DNA from: Oxytricha trifallax
Lineage: Eukaryota > Ciliophora > Spirotrichea > Sporadotrichida > Oxytrichidae
Assembly: GCA_000711775.1 (NCBI GenBank)
Contig: ARYC01001548.1
Coordinates: 1 to 64,000 of the forward strand
Direction of reading: 5' to 3'
Length of the DNA: 64,000 bases
Shown here one piece after another: positions 21,811 to 34,217 of the stretch. Made by a program: the position numbers and the translations under genes. Positions within the stretch are counted from its first letter, which is position 1. Each line of letters begins with the position of its first letter. Under the pieces are notes generated by a model. It made no database searches and had not been told where the DNA came from. It was given only the letters and a program-made list of their open reading frames with translations.

Positions 21811-23877
21811 ATGAATCTCAATTCTATGACAAAAATGATTATAATTAAATATAAGAGGTTGAGATACAGCAAAAACTTGAGCAAGAGAACTTCCCATTTA
21901 AACTCTCAAGATAAGACTCCAAAATATCTAAACATAGACTATGACTCAGAGGAGCTCCATTAATCTAATAATTCTTCACAAGTAAACCTTAACGATTCTG
22001 ATTAAAATAACCAACAATATTATGATCAGTAGTAGCAACGTCTAAATAATTATGGCTTGTAGATTGGATCCTAAAATAATTATAAGAAATCACTATAAAA
22101 TTAGTCAATTAAAGGCAATAACAACAAAAATCTCATGAGATTAAATCAGAGTGTCTTAGAAATTTAGGAGCCTCCAGAACCCCTGCATCTAGATGATTTA
22201 CGAACTCCTGAATAGCAATTTAATTACTAAAGAAATGTAAAAATATAATAATTACTTTAGGATAGTCAGGATGATTATGATAATAATCGGTCTATACTTA
22301 GTTAGATAGAATTATAGTAAATTGATAATGATATAAAAAAGCAATTGTTTGAAGAGTAGCAAAATTATGATTAAAATAGTCATTAAAAATCTTAGAAGAG
22401 GTTGTAGTCTGCAAAAAGAAAGTAAAATGACAATCAGTAAGCTGATGCTTATAATTTTAACATTCTTTTACAATTACTTGCTATCAAAAGTTTGAAAGAG
22501 CTACAGCTAAAGAAAAAATAGCAACAGCTCTAATCATAGGAATCTTTGATAAACTTGATTCGAGAATAAAAACTTCTAGAGCAATTGAAAGAAGAAGCTT
22601 TAATTTAGTAATATGCTCGTGCTCACAAAGATCTAGAGATTATAGAGGAATAAATAACACTATCAAGCAAAGACAATACACAAAGAGATTCTAAAAGTAA
22701 GCAAAAGATCAAAATGAAATAGTAAAGTCAAATTAGACTGGAATCTGCAAACAAGAACTCCATTCCCAAAAAGAAACTGCAGACTTCATTATAGAAAGCC
22801 AAAAACACAAATATTGTGGATTCATTAAACAACTCATAATAAGATTAAAGCACTTCCAAAGTAACTGTTTCGTAAACAGTCAGCAATTTTATGATGAGAA
22901 GGAGCAACAGTCAAAGTATGTTTAATTAACAAAAGAAAAAGAGCTAAACTACAAATCAATCTTTTAAAATTAACAATAAGTCTCTTTTGTAGATAAATGG
23001 ATTGTCTAGTAGCAATTTAAATTCTCATAACACATCAATGGCTGATCAAAGCATCTATAAGTTAGATCAATCACTCATTTAAAATCAAAATTAAGAACCA
23101 AATAATCAATCTATGTTGAGAGCTAGCAACAGTTAATCCAGATTCAAACTCAACTTAGACAACTTACATGGATCCTATCAAAATGTTAACTTGCAAAATA
23201 TGAATAATAGCGAAACAAACCTAATACAAAGCTAGGGTTTAAATTCTTAAGGATTTTCACTTACAAGGCCACAGTCTAAGAAAAATTAAAGAAGTCTTCC
23301 AGCAAGACCAATATGGATGACAGTCCATACAATTCAAACTATCATCTTCGTATACTACATGATTACTTTGATATTGATTGCCAATAAATAGGTCTGAATA
23401 AGGATGGCATGCCCCAAATAAAGATTCGAAAAATTAACAGATAAGGGTCACAAGGCAGATTAAATTATTAAGATTCTCATCAACAACAGAATCAACAATA
23501 GACTCCATTAAGTGATGTGAAAAATAATTAATCTGTAACTAACTTGCAAAGAAACTTACTCTCTAGAGACGCCAGTGTGAACAGTTTTAACTCTGCAAGT
23601 TAGAAAGAATATCATATAAAGCTCAATTAATAATATACCTACTCTGAATTTGGATTCTATTAACATCATACCTCCACAAGTTTAAAGCAAGTCTAAAATT
23701 GGTAAGTAAAAGAACACCAGTTAAAATCCAAATTTCTAAAAATTTCAAAAAGAGATAGAATAAAAATACTTTGGACAGAAAATTAGTTACTAAACTGCCA
23801 ATAATATTATCAATACAAATCATAACTCGTATATGTGCTTTGGAGTTAATATAATATAAAATGCTAATAAAGAATGA
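21811..23877 (+). CDS. Asn/Gln/Ser-rich low-complexity protein
   Basis: From ATG 21811 (MNLNSMTKMIIIKYKRL) a ciliate-code frame runs about 1.45 kb. It contains many poly-Gln patches, a helical block LKELQLKKKQQQLQSQESLI that may form a coiled coil (about 22480-22640), and Ser/Asn-rich linkers. Around 23270-23290 the convincing frame shifts to one reading MDDSPYNSNYHLRILHDYF, and near 23600 again to one reading NIPTLNLDSINIIPPQVQSK, ending at TGA 23875. Two frame changes without visible IES may reflect indel errors, tiny IESs or decay. No known domain. The plus-strand neighbour downstream is the AGC kinase; a minus-strand gene lies between. Confidence 0.65.
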
Positions 23878-23992
23878 TTTTTAATTATAAGAATTCAATT
23901 GGAAATTACTTCTTAGGAAAGAATATGACTTTACATTAAAGTTTTGAAATAAAGAAATGAAATTATTTGCATCTGTCCTATCATTTATAATT

Positions 23993-25345
23993 TCACTTTT
24001 TGTTGAAACTCATAGTAAGTTGAATTTTACCTTGAGCTGCTTTTTAATCTGGAGCTTGAATCTAACTAGCTTAACTGGGCTTAGCTAATCCTTACGCTCC
24101 TTAACCGATCGTTCCTTAACTCTTTTGCAAGCCTCCAGTTGCTGCAAGTACAGCAAATTGCTGAATAATCTTTTGAATCAAGGCCTTTTCATTTTAGGTT
24201 ATGTCTGGGCTTAACAAGTATCCCTTGAATGCATTCTGGTCCATTTAGTAGAGTTTAAATATTAACTCCGCCTAAGCGTTTCTGAAAGAGGCTTCCAATG
24301 TCCTGTCTTAAATTATTGTGAAGATCATTAGCATGTACTATGAGACTAACTCTGGTGTTCTATCATTAGATGTCAAAGTTAAATAAATTAAAAGTGTTGA
24401 TTAAAGTTTAAGCATAGACAGTCATCATAAAGGTTATTAACTCCTGCATCAATTAATAAGTAGGTTATGTTATTGCTTCATTACCTTTTGAGTTTTATTG
24501 AATAATTTGGAATATTGAGGAAATCGAAAGAGATAACAAATGTTTGCCATAATATGTGGTGTTATGAATATCCTTCAGCATTTATTGCGTGAATAACTTA
24601 ACAAATATGATAACCATCTGCTACTAAGATTCTCTCATCGAGAATATTTAATCAAAAACGTTTGACACAACCGCTTGCTACTCTTAGTCTCTGAGAATAG
24701 TCATTAAATTAGTAATGTTTAAGATAATATACTGCTGAGCTTGCACATTTGAATTACATTTTTCGATAAGTTACTTTGAAATTAAAATGATTATCTCTCC
24801 TATCATTTCATCCAAGTTATTATCAATGAGAAATTGCCTAGTTTAATTTGTAATTTAAACTATAATATTTGTGTAGAACTTCATCAATGACTCGTTTTTA
24901 ATATCTGAGATACTTATTCCAACTCTGTAAATTATAAAAGTGATTACTTTTTTCAAAAGCTCTGTTGCATTTTGGTGATTGATTTAGAGCAACTGATTAG
25001 TTATCAAATTTATAGTCTCAGTGCAAGATCTTATTAAATTTATTTGGTTTTTGGTATATTATTCCTCTGAGTTTTCTCTTGACTGGCCGATTAGTTCTGG
25101 TTAAACTGTGCACAGAATTCTTAGCAATTTACTCAATGAGTTTTCAACTATCACAATATTTATAATTTGAGATAAGAATACTTAAATAATAATAATCCAA
25201 CCTATTCTACTTGTTTGTCTTTATTCAGCCCAAAATTCTAGGTAGATATTAAATTATTATAGAACTAAACAATCTCCTCACTAATCTCTGTCACTCCATA
25301 ACTTTAAAGATTATCAATTATTGTTAAGTATTGATCTATCTCAGT
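23993..25345 (-). CDS. HEAT/ARM-like helical repeat protein, 5' end not found
   Basis: Minus-strand frame with Gln = TAA/TAG. The first visible block is TEIDQYLTIIDNLQSYGVTE (about 25345), then an intron- or IES-like gap near 25150-25200. A long alpha-helical stretch follows: LSKLLRILCTVQPELIGQS, NESLMKFYTNIIVQITNQ, QQYIILNITNLMTILRDQEQ, YYGKHLLSLSISSIFQIIQQ. After one frame change near 24380 it reads LEASFRNAQAELIFKLYQMD and a Gly/Gln/Ala-rich tail (GTIGQGAQGLAKPSQASQ) to TGA 23993. Helix periodicity resembles importin/exportin-type repeats but I cannot name the family. No initiator ATG within the contiguous block; further 5' pieces may be missing. Confidence 0.65.
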
Positions 25346-25671
25346 TTTTAATATAAAAATTTATATATTAATTATTCTGATATTACCTCAAGATTAAATT
25401 TGTTACGTTTAATTTTATGGATGATAAATTTTTAATAAGAATATGAATAATATTGTAGATTAAAAGAATATATAGGGCATTATCATTAATATTTTATTAT
25501 TTAATAATCTAAACACTTAATATATTCTTACTAATTTGAATGGAAAGGGAACTCTTACTTAACCACAAATAATACTGTCAAATTATAATTTATTTCTATG
25601 TTCTTTTTTTTAAATATTAATATAAGAACAGTTTATATATAACTAATTTAATATTTTCATTAATAAATAGC
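25346..25671. other. AT-rich spacer between divergent genes
   Basis: No coding signal; expected to hold the 5' ends of both flanking genes, neither of which shows an ATG here. Confidence 0.4.
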
Positions 25672-27722
25672 GCTTTTTCGCTGAATAAAGCCAAAGAACA
25701 AAGAGTTTTATAATTCCAACTAAAAAGCAATTTGAGGGCTCAGAAGAACAATAGTTTCAGAAAATTGAGGTGTTGGCAGTCTTAGGAAAGGGAGCATAAG
25801 GCGAAGTCGTACTCTGTAGATCAGAGTATTGGTAGACTATTTAGCTTTTTGTATTTTTTGTTGTATAAATGGATTAAAAATTGATTTTACGATTAAGTAA
25901 TAACAATAAAAAATTAATACTTACTTAAGTAACGGGATTGGAAGTAACCACACAAGTGACATTAATTTTTCTAATTAAAAGCCTTTCGTCATCAAAATCA
26001 TTGATAACAAACAATATGAAAATGTCAAGAAAATGAATTAGCAGCATTAGCAAAACATTCAGACCGAGTTCAAGATAATGGTAAGTTCATTTTTAGAACA
26101 TTATTTAAAGTGTGTACTTAAAATTTAATTACTTTGGATTAATTAATAAATGGTTAATAGGGTTAAATTGCACAGTTTGGCAAAAAAGATTAACCCTTAA
26201 ATTTCCCTAATTTTCCTAAGATTAATGAGTACAATTTGTGTAACTATTTTTAACATAGAATAAATTGCGAAATGATAGAAGATAAATAAAAGCTTAGATG
26301 GTGAGGTCATCTTACTAGAAAATACATTAGAATCTAGAATCCTTTAATACCAACAACTCTGATCCTCAGGATAATTTTTTCTCAGATACCATTAACTAAG
26401 AGGAAAGTATTTAGAGAATGTATCTAGCCAATAAATTCATAATAAAAAAGAAGTTCTAGCTATGAAATGAGTCACACTCAATAATGGCCTTGGAACTTTG
26501 TCCAGGTGGTGAACTTTACACTCTAATTAAAAGTTAAGAGTGTATATCTTAAGACGCTACCAAATTTTATTCAGCTAACGTCATCATTGGATTGAAAAGA
26601 TTACACGAGCTTAATATTCTTTACAGAGAGTAAGTTGAATTAATTCATTAAAAACTAATTTGAGTTTTATAGTTTGAAGCCTGAGAACATTCTTATTGAC
26701 AAGCAAGGGTATTGCAAGCTTTCTGATTTTGGACTCTCCGCCATACTTTCTGACGAGTCCATTTAATAATAATAATAAAATATCAATATCAATCAGAATT
26801 GCGAAAATGGCCAAATTTAAAAGAAGCCTGCTCTAAAATTAGACGATATTGACTTTGGAACACCTGAATATTTACCTCCAGAATGTTACTAGGGCTAAGA
26901 ATTTACTCAGGCTGGTGATTGGTGGGGCTTAGGCTGCTTCATATATGAGATTGTGACCGGATCCCCGCCTTTTTTCAATTTGGATATAAAGCGCTTGTCA
27001 ACCAAAATCATTTGTAATAAAATATATTTTTAAGCTTATTTCACTATAGACACTGATCCAAATTACAAGATCATCGATGATTAGGATCTGAAAGACCTTA
27101 TATAAAAGTTATTGACAAAAGACCCCATTTAAAGAATGAAAAATATTCAAGAAATTGAGAATCATTTATGGTTCAAAGATCTTAATTGGAATAATATTTT
27201 ACAGAGAAAGGTTTAAGCTCCCTACGTCCCCAAACCAATTCATATTACATCATCACTTTAAGATTTATCTAACCAAATATATACAGACGAAACTTCTCAA
27301 TAAGTTAACAAAGACATAAGCTCTTCAATATGCTTGAATCTTAAAAATTTCAGCAAAGACGCTACAAAGCTCTCAATTGAAGGTCCTCAAAGAATCATAG
27401 ACTCAATTTTTGAAGAGAGAATAACCCAAATTAGAAGCTTACGTCATAAAATCAGAGAGGCTATGAAATCATATAGTAGTAGTGGATCATCCGATGAAGA
27501 TGAATATAAAAATATCGGAATGGATCAAGACTACATCTCTAAATTAGAGAAACAATATTTTCCATTTTTTTATACTTTACTAATCATTAATCAATTTAAG
27601 TTTAACTCTTCAATGAGGACGTGCAGAAGCACATCAAGAAGCATAAGCCCCAGCAGCAAGAAAAATAGCGGAAGCAGAGCTTCTTAACTTTTCAACATTT
27701 GAACATAGACTACATAGAATGA
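25672..27722 (+). CDS. AGC-family Ser/Thr protein kinase, 5' end not found
   Basis: Catalytic motifs in order: Gly-rich loop VLAVLGKGAQGEVVLCR (about 25765), VIKIIDNKQ lysine (25985), EFKIMNKL helix C, LELCPGGELYTLI (26490), catalytic loop LYRDLKPENILID formed across a 43-nt intron, SDFGLSAIL (26720), a Gln/Asn-rich insert, DFGTPEYLPPEC (26855), GDWWGLGCFIYEIVTGSPPF (26920), LIQKLLTKDPIQRM (27100). The C-terminal tail ends in a hydrophobic-motif-like FLTFQHLNID before TGA 27720. GDWWGLG and the tail indicate the AGC group (PKA/S6K/NDR relatives). AT-rich IESs lie near 25845-25960, 26085-26260 and 27545-27600. One in-frame TGA at 26463-26465 falls between beta strands 4 and 5; a TAA(Gln)-to-TGA transition or sequence error would explain it. 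Insertions inside the domain are unusually long. Confidence 0.88.
26630..26672 (+). other. Spliceosomal intron, 43 nt
   Basis: GTAAGT...TATAG. Splicing gives GA|T TTG, restoring the invariant Y-R-D-L-K-P-E-N kinase motif. There is no matching pointer, so this is an intron rather than an IES. Confidence 0.92.
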
Positions 27723-27928
27723 TAGATTCTACTAACATTCAATAAAGACTAGTTTAGAGTACTTTTTCACAATTTATATTCATAATTTAATAGACACAAT
27801 TATCTCAATATATAACTATAGTCAAATGCATATGGAAAATAATTTTTTTACTTCAATTAATATAAACAAACATAATTAAGGTTTTTGTAATTACTATTTA
27901 TGAAAATTTGGGTTCATTATTTACTTGA

Positions 27929-30900
27929 TCATAAGCAATTTTCTTCAATCTTAGATTCAGTTTGATCCTCCAGGTTTTTCCTGATAGCTGAAAATACATT
28001 CTTAACTTAATTCAATCTTTATTTGAGAGAATTTCTAATTGGGTATTGCTCCTTGTCATCATATTCATTGTCTCCTGCTTGACTACCTCCATCAAGACTG
28101 TCGCATTCATAACCGTTTCTTGCTCCTAAGTTTTACATAGAACCTGACCTCACAGAAAGGGGTCTCTTAAATGAGTTATTGTTTCTTTGGAATTGTTGAT
28201 GTTAACTTCCATTATTTTGTTCTTGTCTTTAATTTATGACACCAAGTGGTGGTCTACTGAATGGAAGCTAAATACTTGTATTATGAGAGTTCAACTCCTA
28301 ATTTGCTTGCACGTTAATGTTATCGCTGTGATGATTGTTCATGTTTTAATGCTGTTATTATAGTAATGGCTGATCAAGTGACTAGAAACTTCTATTGTGC
28401 TACATCTGTTGGTGTATACTACCTTTCTATGATTACTGTGCCTGAGGAAGTCTAGCTTAAGCCAAGTTAAGTCTGTTTGGTTAGATGTTTTCAATTTCAT
28501 TTTCATTAATCAAGCCAGTTCTCTGACCAGCTGTGTCTCTTGCTGAATTCATACCTCCAGTAAGTAGAATTCTTTGATTCTTATCAGCTGAAGTAAATCT
28601 ATCTGAAAGTAAATCATTATTTGCCTACTTTTGCTCAGTGAAATGGAGAGTTTAATTCACATTCTATCTTTAGTTATGAGTGAGTAAGTTTATAGGATGC
28701 TGGTTTTGATTAGCAAGATCAACTTAACCCTTTTGAGATATTAAGCTGTAATACTATTAATGCTAATGTTAGTTGTTTCCAAATTGACTTATGTTTTAGC
28801 TTGCTTGAGCAAATAATAAGTCACCCTGTCTTAGTGCAGCACCGCTATGCAAAGGAGGTAAGACCCCTGCAATATTCATCATTTATAAATATAACTTCAT
28901 AAATCATAGTGCTTTATTTGCTAGATGTGATTTTCATTTAAAGTTGAGCTCTCAACGATAATAGTTCTCTTTCAATCATTTTCTTCTCCTCCTAAACTGC
29001 TGTTAAAGCAATTTCTAGATCTTTTCTGTTTGCATTTACAAATTGCAATTCTCTCTTTAAGTTTGAAATTTCAAATTTAGCTTCTGTAAGTGATTTAAAA
29101 TTAATAAAAATATCTTAGACTTTTCAGTATCCAGGGCAACATCACATCTCCTTCTTTCACTTAATTCTGTGCATTTGAGCTCTTACTCTAAACTTTCTCT
29201 TCTTTTTATCATTAAATCCTTTTGTTCTTAAATTTCTCTCAACTCAACACGCTTCTTTTCAACATCTTTTCTCAAATTTATGACTTTAGTACTCAACAGA
29301 GTCATCCCTTAGTTTATTAATGAATTCATTTATGCAAATAGAAAACTTATAATAATTTGTCGAATTATAAATTCTAAATTGTTTTTTGAGTTTTCTTTCT
29401 TAGCATAATTTCTAAGCTCTCCCTCCATCTAGATCAAATTGCTTTCACAAACCTGGAAATCCTCTTCCAACCTGAAACACTCATGTAAAGTATCTAATAT
29501 CTCTGCAATTAATCTCATTAGTGTATCAGTTGGCATACCATCTCTGATTCTCTCAAGAATAATCATAATTTGATCCTTTTATTGATAAACTTGTGAGAGT
29601 TTTACTTCTAAAGATTTCACTCTCTCCGCATCATTTTCTGATAACTCTATACGCTGCTTGTTTTCTTCAATTAAACGTTCTTTTTCAACGAGGAGAGATT
29701 TTATCTGCATTAATAGCTTTTCTTGCTCTTTTCTACATGCTTCTAATTGTTGCTTGATTTGCTGATTAGTTAATAAGAAAATCATATCATACTTCAACAT
29801 TTAAAGTAAAGTTACAATTTTATTCTTTACACTATAAAATTTATCAATGATTTTATCTTTGGATCTTCTCTTCTCTGTGATACTAATCTCTTTTTTCGTC
29901 TTCTTTAATGCGTAATTTATCTCTCAAAGAATCAATTTCAGTTTCCATATATCGAATTCTCTCTCTTACATCAACTTCATCTTCCCCTAAATTTAATAAA
30001 ATCACTATAATTAATAATTTTTGCACTTTGACTCTAGATGATGTATCTACTGCTATTAAAGCAATGCTTCACTCTTTAAATCATTATGTGATTTTGATTG
30101 TACTTTATATTGATTGGTGATAATATTAGCTGCTTCTGTCAAGTGGTATATGTATTGCTCGATGTCATAATAAATAATAAATAAACTACTCCTTGTCTAG
30201 GAGAATAGGCTCAAATTCTTGATTTGAAATGCTGTCTCCTTGAATGTTGGTGTGATTGAGAGAAGGACCTGCAACTGGATTCTTGAGCTTCACTTCATGA
30301 CTGAAATCAATAAGTGTTTTACTCAATCCCTTCAAACTTTAATAATCATTAGTATAAAATATGTCATTCATAATTGTTAGGAATAAAAAGGTCTTCTTTT
30401 TATAAATACTTTAATTTAGGATGAAACTTTTAAGAGATCTCTCTGCAACTTTGCGCATTTTTTGTAGTTATCTTTGAGAATATTCTATTTCTTTCTCTTT
30501 CTCAACTTTAACTACTAATGTAGCTTCTTTTTCATCCTTAACTGTAGTATAAGCTTCGTTAATGCGCTCTAGTTCTTCAAGCAACTACTCATTTTTTTTA
30601 TATAATTATATATTAATAATATTCAAATCATTTCTGTGAATCTGTTGCTTCAACTTCTCTTCTTTGTCAACTTTGGAATTCTTTGTAATTTATTATATGA
30701 TACCATACGTAATGTAATAATAATAAGTATTAATTCTATATGTGCCTTAACTCACTCTGTAAATCTTCAATTCTATTCCTGAGTTCACCTTTCTCCTAAG
30801 TGGCCTCTTCCAATGATAATAATTTCAGTCTTAGTTCCTATTCTACTCTTTAGAAAATGCATTCCTTCTCAGTCAATTCACCTTGCACATATTTCAGTTC

Positions 30901-33900
30901 CTTGGTTAGATCTCGTTTATTAAATTAAGGAGTATTTTGATTATTTATTCATCAATTTTTAGACTTATAGATAAAATTTATCAGAATATTTAACTTAAAA
31001 TCTCCAATAGTGTGCTCCCAATCTTTAGCTTGCTTATCAATTTGATTTTATTGTAGAGTTTAGAGGGTGTTCAGTTCGTGCTGCAATTGAGATGCTTAAT
31101 GTCTCAAGTCTCTGTTGTCAATGTCTGCTCTGTAGATTTAGTCATTCAAAACTGACATCTATTTGTGTGATTGTGATAAATCTTCTCTTTATCTCGCTGT
31201 TTCTTTTCTTATTTTAAGCTAAGTAAATAATTGGGAATCACTATTTAATCTGTAATTGGAGAAATGCTAGTTTAATTATGAAGCAATAACTCAACAATTT
31301 CATTTCTAAGTTTTTGAATTTCTTTATCGCCATCACTATTGAGACTCTTGAATTTCTCTCGATCATTCTCATATTACTCACATTAATTCTTGGCTCTTTG
31401 ATAGTCCTCTGACAGCTTTTCATGTTCATTAACTAGGTTCTCTAGTTCTTATTGAGTTTCATTGAGAGTCTCTTGTAGTGTATTTGAGTTCTCCTAAACT
31501 TACTTTATTAGATAATAAATCAAACTGATATTTTTAGTTCAAACCTAATATATGAATTATATTAAAATGATATTTGAATATTTTCATAATTTTAGAGAGT
31601 CTTCAGTCTGTGGAGTTGTCTTTCAATCTCCCTCTTAAGCCCATCATTTTCATAGAGCAATTCATCGACTCTCTCGCTTTCACCCTGGTACTGCTCTTTG
31701 GCTTTCATTTAATTCAATTTCAGGTCATCTTTTTCTCTCTCAACTTTGTGAAGTTAATCCTCTAACTCAAAGTTTCTCTGTTCGAGATGCTCTATTCTCG
31801 ATTTTAATTAATCTTTCTCCCTCTTTATGTTGCCAATTATATTATGATATTAAATATCTTTATTCAATGATTATTTAAACTCAGTTAAAACCAATAGTAG
31901 ATTCAAACTGTTCTTTATTGAAGTCTAATTCTTTCTGAAGTGTGCCTAAATCAATCAATTTCTACTATAAATCATCTATGTTTCCGAATGTGTTTACAAA
32001 TAATATATTAAATGTTTTCTTGGAAATTGGGATCAATCTGTTTGACTATAGATTAGTAGTCATCGCATTTCGTGTTGTATCTCGATTGTATCTAATCTAG
32101 CTGTTCTTTCAAGTCATTCATTTATAATTTATATTAAAAATTGCTTTAATTTATTATTAGTATGTATCGAATTAAGCTCCTCGAGACTGGGTCTTTTCTG
32201 TAGCTGCTCCTCTAACTCAACAATTTTCTGCCTGCTATTGGCTTCTTGATATTTTAGATTCTCACACAATTAGAATAATTTGCTCTTTTCATACTCTAAT
32301 TACTTGATTTTATCTGGGTTTACTTCTTTCTAATCAGACATTTACTGCTGTTACGTTCTAAAATTATAATTTTCAATCATAAAATAATACTGAATATATG
32401 TATTAAATTCTTTGGGTATTTTATTGGCTTTTCTCGATGTTTTCTTCGATATAGTCGAGTAGTGCGTTCTTTTCATCTTCCATCTATTTCAGTCTTTCCA
32501 GGATGTTCCCTTAATTTAGGATTTCAAGCTGTTTTTACAGCTGTTCATTTAAAACTATCTCTTTCCTCAGTGCTTCTTAAGTGTCAGAGTGTATAATAAA
32601 TTATTAAAAATATTAATAAGTGTTTTGACACGTTATGCTGAGATTAGTTGATTGGGTTTGTTTCCTGTTTTTCATCAAGTGACCTCTTAAGCATTTCAAC
32701 TTCCTGTAAACATACCAAATTTATAATTTAAACATCGATCAAAATACAATTGTACTACAGAAGTTTATGAGTTTTTCATTTCTTTGCTTTGCATATTGTA
32801 AATCCTATTCTTTAATGGCTAATTGTCTCTTCATTTCAGCGGCACTAGGAGGCAACTCAGGCTATGGCTGACTGAAGCTTTTCTATCCCAAGTGCTATGG
32901 CAACACTGGTATAGGGTGTTTTGGGTCAATCTCCTGCAATCTACGTTCACACAATTGCTTGTAAGTTTCTAGTTTTTACAGTCTCTCAGCTTAACTACGC
33001 ACTTTTTCAGAGAGTTATTTCACTAAAGACGAAGACTATGGTTAAGAATTCATGTTTTAACCTGAGACATTGCTAGGTCTATCACTTATTTGCGATAAGT
33101 TATTGGGGTTGTTACCATTGTTGATGAAGGATTAATTAGTGTTGTTCGTGGCTTGAGTTTGTAATTAAAGGTTCTGTTGGTAGTTTTGAATTAAAGAAGC
33201 TGGGACGTTGGTGTTGTGGTCTACTGAATCGGATAGGTTCAGCATTGATTGGGATTAGTCTCCTATTCAATATAAATATATTAAACTATCATTAAGAATA
33301 AGCAATTCAATTGATTATTAGTGATTTTATTTTTACGGAATTTTAACAATCTAAAATGATTTACAATTTTGATGAGCTATTTTATGAAAAATCATCAATA
33401 TATGTTTTTTATTATAAAAAGCCGATAATTTATATTTTTTTATAAAAAATATAATCTAACAATTTTTATCATAAGCATTTTTTAGACTTGATTTAACTTA
33501 AGTGTAAATAGTGTTAATTTATATCTTGGTGAGAAATTATTTATTCGAATTTCTAGAATATCTTAAATATATTACCATTTAATTTAAATATTTACTAATT
33601 CTCTCTTTCATATTTGACAATTGCACTCCCTAGTATTACTGTTATGAAGTAGGAACGAATTTATGCTATTAAGGCTATTGTGCTTAATTAAATTGCTGCT
33701 GCTATTGTTATGGACTTGGTGAATACTGCTATTGATAAGCCTGTGGGAATTACCTTGGAGGGTAAACCACTTAACTTGAATTGTTTTACAGTGACTTATG
33801 AGAGCTTTAATTCGACAATATTTGCGGTTGACTGATTATCTAAGGGTTTTGGACTTACTAATGCAAATTAGTCTTGCTGTTGTTTTGGCTTTGGAGCATG

Positions 33901-34054
33901 TAGGATTAGGTTTGCTGATCGTAAGAGGTCTCTGAAGGAGCCAGCTCCATCGCGTCAACTGCATCATCTTCTTCATATCAAATTTATGATATATAGAGGT
34001 TACAAATAACAGAATATATATATATCGATGCTGATTCATGAAAGGATTGTTCAT
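27929..34054 (-). CDS. Large coiled-coil protein (basal body/centrosome-like), many IESs
   Basis: Starts at ATG 34054 (MNNPFMNQHRYEEDDAVDAM after IES removal) with a Gln/Asn/Ser-rich N-terminus to about 33580. After a ~300 bp AT-rich gap it continues from 33261 with MLNLSDSVDHNTNVP. A conserved-looking segment LSEKVRSQAERLQKLETYKQ then CERRLQEIDPKHPIPVLP lies at about 33010-32930, followed by some 1,500 residues of heptad-type coiled coil, e.g. LEACRKEQEKLLMQIKSLLV at 29720. The C-terminus FSAIRKNLEDQTESKIEENC ends at TGA 27929. Gaps of 30-80 bp recur every few hundred bp; some are introns, some IESs. Architecture resembles ciliary/centrosomal scaffold proteins, but I cannot name an orthologue. 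It converges with the AGC kinase. Treating it as one gene is an inference from strand, frame and composition. Confidence 0.72.
33270..33580 (-). other. Probable ~300 bp IES in the coiled-coil gene
   Basis: Very AT-rich gap between the Q-rich N-terminal block and the block starting MLNLSDSV; no coding signal on either strand; pointer not resolved. Confidence 0.5.
33975..34026 (-). other. IES, pointer GATAT
   Basis: On the gene strand GATAT lies at 34026-34022 and 33979-33975. Removal joins CAT-CGA-TAT-GAA-GAA (H-R-Y-E-E) and opens the frame that the unprocessed DNA closes. Confidence 0.9.
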
Positions 34055-34217
34055 ATTCAATTTTAAAATTTAAATTTATTTAATTTAGTCAGCTTGTATT
34101 TCATGATTACAGTTCATTTAAATTAAACCATTTTGATAATGCTTTTTTACTTTTTATTTAGAAGTATTTTAATTGAAATTAATTTATACCTGTTCATGGA
34201 ATATATTATAATTAAAA

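Noticed and set aside
23957-24360. Plus-strand frame beginning with a signal-peptide-like MKLFASVLSFIISLF
   Set aside because: The minus strand encodes a long helical protein here with better composition; the plus frame loses sense after the first codons.
27334-27687. ORF reading SMRTCRSTSRSISPSSKKNS at the kinase C-terminus
   Set aside because: Downstream of an AT-rich gap the other frame (VQKHIKKHKPQQQEKQRKQS) ends in a hydrophobic motif and TGA and fits an AGC kinase tail better.
25672-27722. Scrambled kinase (segments out of order)
   Set aside because: Motifs run in normal linear order; the odd spacing is explained by long in-domain insertions and IESs.
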